Below, one piece after another: positions 59,347-64,000 of a stretch of 64,000 nucleotides of DNA. Source of the DNA: Chrysomallon squamiferum (Eukaryota > Mollusca > Gastropoda > Neomphalida > Peltospiridae); the NCBI GenBank assembly GCA_012295275.1, contig CM022671.1, positions 9,783,212 to 9,847,211 on the forward strand, read 5' to 3'. The position numbers were made by a program, and so were the translations under genes. Every line of letters begins with the position of its first letter. The first letter of the stretch is position 1. Under the pieces are notes generated by a model. That model was not told the origin of the DNA and did not search any database. It worked only from the letters and a program-made list of their open reading frames with translations.

Positions 59347-59417
59347 AGCACTCTCAATGTCTGTTTTGTTGGATGGAAAGCCTGGATTCCAAGACTGTTT
59401 GCTGATAAATTTAAAAC
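59347..59417 (-). CDS. Arm B exon: first LRR, 30-bp in-frame deletion
   Basis: VLNLSANSLGIQAFHPTKQT then LRVL, between ACCTAG and GTGAGTAAT. Ten codons shorter than arm A, without loss of frame. Confidence 0.65.
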
Positions 59418-60235
59418 CTAGGTAAAAAAAATATTAATGAAAATATAAAACCACTAAATTATTCAGTAGGTTGTAATTTTAAATAAAATAATGAAGAGGT
59501 TGATAATAATTAATGTGAATATTATGTAATTCAGTATGATTATATTTTAAACAAATTAAAAAGAAATGGAAAAATAAAAATAAATAAATGATAGATACAC
59601 ACATAGATAGACAGAGAGAAGATAGATAGAAACATTTATAAATAAATAAAAATAAATAAATAAATAAACTAAAAACAGTCAACTGTCTACTAGAACATGT
59701 TTTACGAGAATCTTTATACATTAAAACTATAAATACATTTTAAATTATTTAAATAACTGATACGTAAGCTATTTATATTCAGAATTATAAAAAGAGAACT
59801 TACAGAAAGATTATATATAATATTTTCTTTCTTTGTTATACTTCAAAAAATATTACAACTTTGACAATAATTGTTAAAAATCATAAAGAAAAGAAAGGAA
59901 GAAAAAAGAAAGAAACCTAAAATCTTGCTAATGAGGAACAAATAAGAAATGATACATAAAGACACAGACTGACAAACAGATAAATATACAGTAAGTAGAG
60001 TCAGGCAGATTATCAGAAAGAAATACACACAGACAAACAGATAAGTATATAGTAAGTATATAGTAAAGTATATAGACAGATTCTCAGAAAGACAAACATA
60101 TTTATCTGAACATTTTCAAGGAAAGAAATACAGACAAACAGAAAAGCAGAGAGAGATAGAATTAAAATAAATAAATAGGGAGGCAGACAGAAAGAGAAAT
60201 AAAGAGATAGACTAAGACATTTACATTTAAACATT

Positions 60236-60465
60236 TTAAAACCTGACCAAGTGGTAAAGCTTGTTGCAGTTTAAGTCTTGGTCTGGCTGCTTTCAGCAAA
60301 AACTCTGGTTTCACAAGAAGATTAGACATGATCAAACTTTTTCTGCAGCAGTAGATCCATATCTTCCATGCTGTCACCCTTACTGAAAGAAAGTTTTGAA
60401 ACTAATTTCTTTTCTTTTGTCAGAGTTGTTTCAGCAGTTTGTTCACTTTCTTTCTTAGACATTAT
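60236..60465 (-). pseudogene. Arm B exon before the LRRs
   Basis: ATG and MSKKESEQTAETTLTKEKK, then FSKGDSMEDMDLLLQKKFDH and a TAA; a shifted frame continues SNLLVKPEFLLKAARPRLKL and QQALPLGQVLKCLN. The donor present in arm A (TATTCAG|GTAAAT) is deleted here. Confidence 0.55.
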
Positions 60466-60478
60466 TTTTACTGAATAC

Positions 60479-60656
60479 CTCTGGCAATGGGTGGTGGTAT
60501 TTCTGGTTTCTTTTCTAGTGTGTCTGGATGTTTCTGAATGTTGAGTTTCCAGTGTTTGGTGCGGTGATGTCAGTTTGTCTTGGGTCTAATGGTGGTACTG
60601 GTGTTGTTGGTGCTGACTGCTGTTTCTTTTCCAATGATGTAAAACCTATGTCAGTT
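60479..60656 (-). pseudogene. Arm B exon: Pro/Thr-rich segment, frameshifted
   Basis: TDIGFTSLEKKQQSAPTTPV then PPLDPRQTDITAPN matches arm A, then a shift leads to TAG near KKPE. The acceptor CCAG of arm A is CCAC here, leaving an AG two bases later. Confidence 0.6.
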
Positions 60657-62221
60657 CTGTGGAAAGAAAAAATATAGAAATCAAAAAATATATATATATA
60701 AACAGAGGGCAGACCTTGAAATTAAGAGAAAACATGGTTGCAAACATAAATACAACAAATTATATACGTACATACATACACACTATAATAATTAAAAAAA
60801 AGAATTATAATTCTTTAAATAAAATCAGCAGGAGCACAAAATTAAAAAAAAGAAAAAAAGAGAGAAATTAAAATAATGAAAGAAAACTGAAGAACTAAAA
60901 GAAATAATATAGTATTTTTTAAGTGATGTCAGGAAAAAATAAGTAAATAACAACTAAAGGCAACATAAAAGAATAAGCAGAAACTAGGAAATGAAGAATA
61001 AGAAACCAGAACAATGCAGAAGAAAATTAACAAGAATAAGAATGGTTAGTAGAATCATACAAAAAATAATAATAATAATAATAATAAATAAATAATAAAA
61101 ATCATTAAAATAAAAATGAAGAATTTAAAATATGAAGAAACAAAAAGAAAGAAGAATAAGAACTACGAACAGAAACTGGGAGACAAAAAATAGTAAGTAA
61201 ATTGTACATTACAAAAATCTTGCTTATCAATAAAATAACTGAAAATCAATACAGACAAGAGGAACACACAAGAAAAAAAAGAAGATTTTTGAAGAAATTA
61301 CAATGTAAAAAAACCAAGAAACAATAATCATGGTAAATAGGTTTAAAATCTATATAAGTAAACACAGAAATAAGAAGAAAGAAGAAGAAAAGAAGAAACA
61401 AGAAGACAGATGATAGCACACACACACACACGTGCTGCACAAAAAAAAACAAAAAAATTATCCGGTAATTTATTTTTATCAATCTTGATTTAAATCATTT
61501 TGTAAAGAAAGATTTATTTTGGATCATTCGTTATTTTCCGACTGCCAAAACTGTTGCATATTATGACATGTAAAATAATATTATGATGCTTGCTGAAAGA
61601 TGAAGTTAGTGTCTTTATATCGCTTCATCTCAGAATTTTTGGTTTATACATGGTAGACTTTTTTGATAGTGTAAAACTAATGACGTAATCGAGAACTGTT
61701 TTCAACTCGCATGTCACTTTTTCATTTTCATAAACAACAGAAATACAAATAATTTTCTTTTTATCTTCTTCCTTTTTTTAGCACCAAAAGAATTTAATGA
61801 ATTTTTATTTATTTTCAGTATTTTGTTTTTCAATACAAAATAAAAACAAAATATTTTTTGTTTTTTTTAATTTACATTTTTCTTCTTTCTTTTTTTTTCT
61901 TTCTTTCTTACTTAATATTATATAAATTTTCTCTAATTAGGACTAGTAGTAGTAGCAGTAGTCGTAGTAGTAGTAGTAGTATTTCTTTTTCCAAATGAAA
62001 AAAAAAGAGTAAGTTTGAGTGAGAGTAATAAAATAATAATAATTATTATTTAAAATCAGTACTGAAATATATTTAATTTACATTTTTACCAACAACAGCA
62101 AAAATGAAAATGTATTAAAATATGTATAATGAATGTGAGTCACTGTTTCATGTACGAGTCACTGTTTCTTACTATTTGTTCACAACTGGGCAATTTTGTG
62201 CATTTTGTACATTCCCCTTTT
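60657..62221. other. A-rich DNA, no gene seen
   Basis: AAG/AAT-rich sequence, AAT repeat at 61,064-61,090, CA repeat at 61,418-61,432, T-rich DNA 61,855-61,915 and GTA triplets at 61,943-61,981. A slightly less biased stretch at 61,490-61,760 has CpGs, but no exon was recognised. Confidence 0.6.
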
Positions 62222-62785
62222 TTTAGCCAGATTTATCTAAATAAACAAATATACAAAGAAAAATTAATAAAATAAAAATAAAATAACAATAAATAAAAAA
62301 TAAGCATCAAGTTTATTATTCTAATCTTAACATACATTATTTTACCTATTTCAAGCTAGGAGCATTTGATTAATTTGCACAATAAAATATCTGGTAAGAA
62401 AAATTTCAGTCATGGAAAAAAGTATTATAAATTATCAATGAATTATACTTTAACAATGTTTTAGTACTGACTTTATTTATCTGGATATGATAGTAACATT
62501 CAAGAAGCAGCAAAAATAACTTTAAAAATGACTTAATCCTTTACCTGAGCAAACCTTACAATTCATGAGTTAAAACCTTGATTAAAAATGTAATTTTTAA
62601 AGGTGTGCATTACTTAGAACAAAATAAAGAGAATACTACCATTTTAGCTAAGTCTGTGTGAAATAAATATTTACCATAAAATAATGATTAGTGGCTCTTG
62701 TTTTAAAACATACAGAAGAAAAGAAAAGGTTGCCCAAATAGTTTTATTATTAGTTATTATTATAAAACATATCGAGACCACTTAC
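62222..62785 (-). repeat. Diverged copy of 48,360-49,217
   Basis: See 48,360. Shared words AGCCAGATTT-TCTAAATAA and ATAAAACATATC-AGACCAC. This copy leads directly into the intact exon at 62,786. Confidence 0.6.
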
Positions 62786-62880
62786 TTCAGAACAGTTCTC
62801 TCTTTTATTGACTTCCTCTGTCTGGCTAGTAACAGTATCAGATGAATTTGTCATCTTCAGGATTTTTTTCTCAAAATCAC
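62786..62880 (-). CDS. Arm B upstream exon
   Basis: Between GGTTTTGCAG and GTAAGTGG. Reads DFEKKILKMTNSSDTVTSQT then EEVNKRENCSE, open. The ATG inside (MTNSS) could be a start codon. The charged, Ser/Thr-rich composition fits the low-complexity N-terminal region of the LRR gene. Confidence 0.5.
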
Positions 62881-63085
62881 CTGCAAAACCAGAAAGAGAT
62901 TTAAACACCTTCAACAAAATTAACATAGATCTGCTTTTCTTTATGAACTGATTTCAAACATACCTCAACAGCATTCCTTGGTCCAATTTTTTTGAGTTAA
63001 AACTCAGACTGTTTTGATTACTCCTAGTACAAATGTAAGCTAAAAAGAAATAAAACAAAGCTAATGGAAGTATACTAAGACACAC

Positions 63086-63298
63086 CTACTGCTCAACTTC
63101 CAGGCTTTTGTCTTTGCTACTGTCATACACAGTGTGTTTCTTTGCCTGGTTTTAGTACATTCAAGTTTTTCAATTTTTTTCTCCCTGATATTTGACTGTT
63201 GAGATTTGTGTAAGACTCTCCAACTTAAGAATTGTGACGTGGTTGGCTTCAATGTCCAGGTCACCAAAATTGAGCTCTTCATCAGCAGAATTTTCCTC
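63086..63298 (-). pseudogene. Candidate decayed exons upstream of arm B gene
   Basis: At 63,298-63,170 a frame reads EENSADEELNFGDLDIEANH then VTILKLESLTQISTVKYQ and ends in TGA. At about 63,142-63,086 another frame reads TVYDSSKDKSLEVEQ and TAG, resembling the plus-strand frame at 13,184. Together they look like a broken acidic exon. Confidence 0.38.
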
Positions 63299-63340
63299 AA
63301 CTCTGAGTCAGAGTCACATTGGTGGGTGCACTGCCTAGTT

Positions 63341-64000
63341 TGAGTAAATAAATAAATAAATAAATAAATAAATATATAAATAAATAAATAAAATACTGTA
63401 AAAAAATATAAAATAAATAAAATACTGCTACTATTACATTTACTGCAACACAACATCCAACTTTTATTACCATCATTACTGTAACTAATATTTCCTATTA
63501 TTCCTTATTCAACTAGGGTTACTGTTATTGAAATAATACTCCCATTACTAAAATTACTATCCATTAATAATAAAAGTGATATTTTTGCTCTCTTCACTAT
63601 TAGTCCTATGCCTGTATTTTGTTACACTAATATTATTATAATTACTACTATTACTACTACTATTGCTGCTGTTACATAACTCTTCTTGTTACATTTATCA
63701 TAACAATTTCTCTGAAAACAACTACTATCAGTACTGCTACTACTAGTACTACCAACACTACAACCAGTAATTTGAGTACAAACAGGTTTTTTTAATCACC
63801 ATGAGACTCACAAGATACATTACAAAGCTATTACAAAGCTATGGAGATCAGCTAAAACATCACCAAGATCAATTTTACAACATTACTACAACAAGTAGTT
63901 TATTATTAATGCTGTAACAACTACATTACTACAACAATCGCAAAGACTAATACTACTACTATAACAACAACCTCGATAGATGCTCCTGTTCTGCCATATT
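63341..64000. repeat. (AAAT)n and triplet-rich DNA to window end
   Basis: AAAT units at 63,341-63,420, then TAC/ACT-rich DNA with CTACTACTA words (63,645-63,760; 63,930-63,972). No gene seen; runs off the right edge. Confidence 0.85.

Larger units (their letters stand above)
52535..62880 (-). pseudogene. Leucine-rich-repeat gene, arm B copy
   Basis: Minus-strand counterpart of the arm A gene, read from 62,880 down to a TAA at 52,535. Exons recognised: 62,786-62,880; 60,479-60,656; ~60,236-60,465; 59,347-59,417; 58,189-58,302; 57,757-57,882; 56,786-56,878 and its tandem copy; 56,359-56,407; 55,645-55,864; 54,499-54,606; 54,307-54,403; 53,727-53,871; 53,091-53,179; 52,535-52,580. LRR words match arm A. 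This copy keeps the true C-terminus and an LRR exon missing from A, but lacks three A exons and carries frameshifts at about 60,510, 57,840 and 53,770 and stops at 55,720 and in 54,499-54,606. Probably a pseudogene. Confidence 0.68.

Noticed and set aside
14721-62880. Inverted copies as an assembly artefact (one haplotype added in reverse)
   Set aside because: Not excluded by reads, but the arms differ by many indels, lost exons and different stops, far more than expected between haplotypes.

Overview
This window is animal nuclear DNA, most likely from a mollusc. It is AT-rich and full of microsatellites, and its coding signal comes in short exons flanked by AG/GT rather than in bacterial-style reading frames. 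The word AAGGGAAATAACTCT, with variants, recurs here; as far as I know it is typical of mollusc repeats. I cannot narrow the taxon further. Almost every coding stretch I can support is a broken or incomplete copy.

Layout. 1-7,646: a satellite of four to five higher-order units. Each is a roughly 1 kb foldback core with inverted arms plus blocks of a ~111-bp unit; a 40-42-bp minisatellite lies inside the first unit. 7,655-9,570: a block repeated directly at 26,405-28,348. 11.5-12.8 kb: a non-coding block repeated at 34.2-35.4 kb. 14.7-24.3 kb (+ strand): a leucine-rich-repeat (LRR) gene, arm A. 24.3-31 kb: simple repeats and the second copy of the 1.9 kb block. 31.1-33.6 kb (- strand): the last exons of an unrecognised gene. 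34.2-37.4 kb (+): exons with an EF-hand-like segment. 38.1-41.0 kb (+): a decayed transposon-like gene of the family I know as DUF7869. 44.4-45.3 kb (-): a TRIM-like RING/NHL gene lacking its middle. 51.6-62.9 kb (- strand): arm B, an inverted second copy of the LRR gene. The window ends in simple repeats.

The main result is the inverted duplication. Arms A and B share exons, intron words and exon order in opposite orientation, about 27 kb apart. They have decayed in complementary ways: each has lost exons or frames the other keeps. Two tandem arrays have grown in arm A from sequences that are single or short in arm B: a ~29-copy, ~55-60-bp minisatellite at 19.43-21.19 kb and a CCTAA-rich telomere-like tract at 21.44 kb.

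No CRISPR array, complete tRNA or rRNA gene, or convincing intact protein-coding gene was found. Exon boundaries were set by eye from splice dinucleotides, phase and comparison between copies. Family names are from memory and unsearched.
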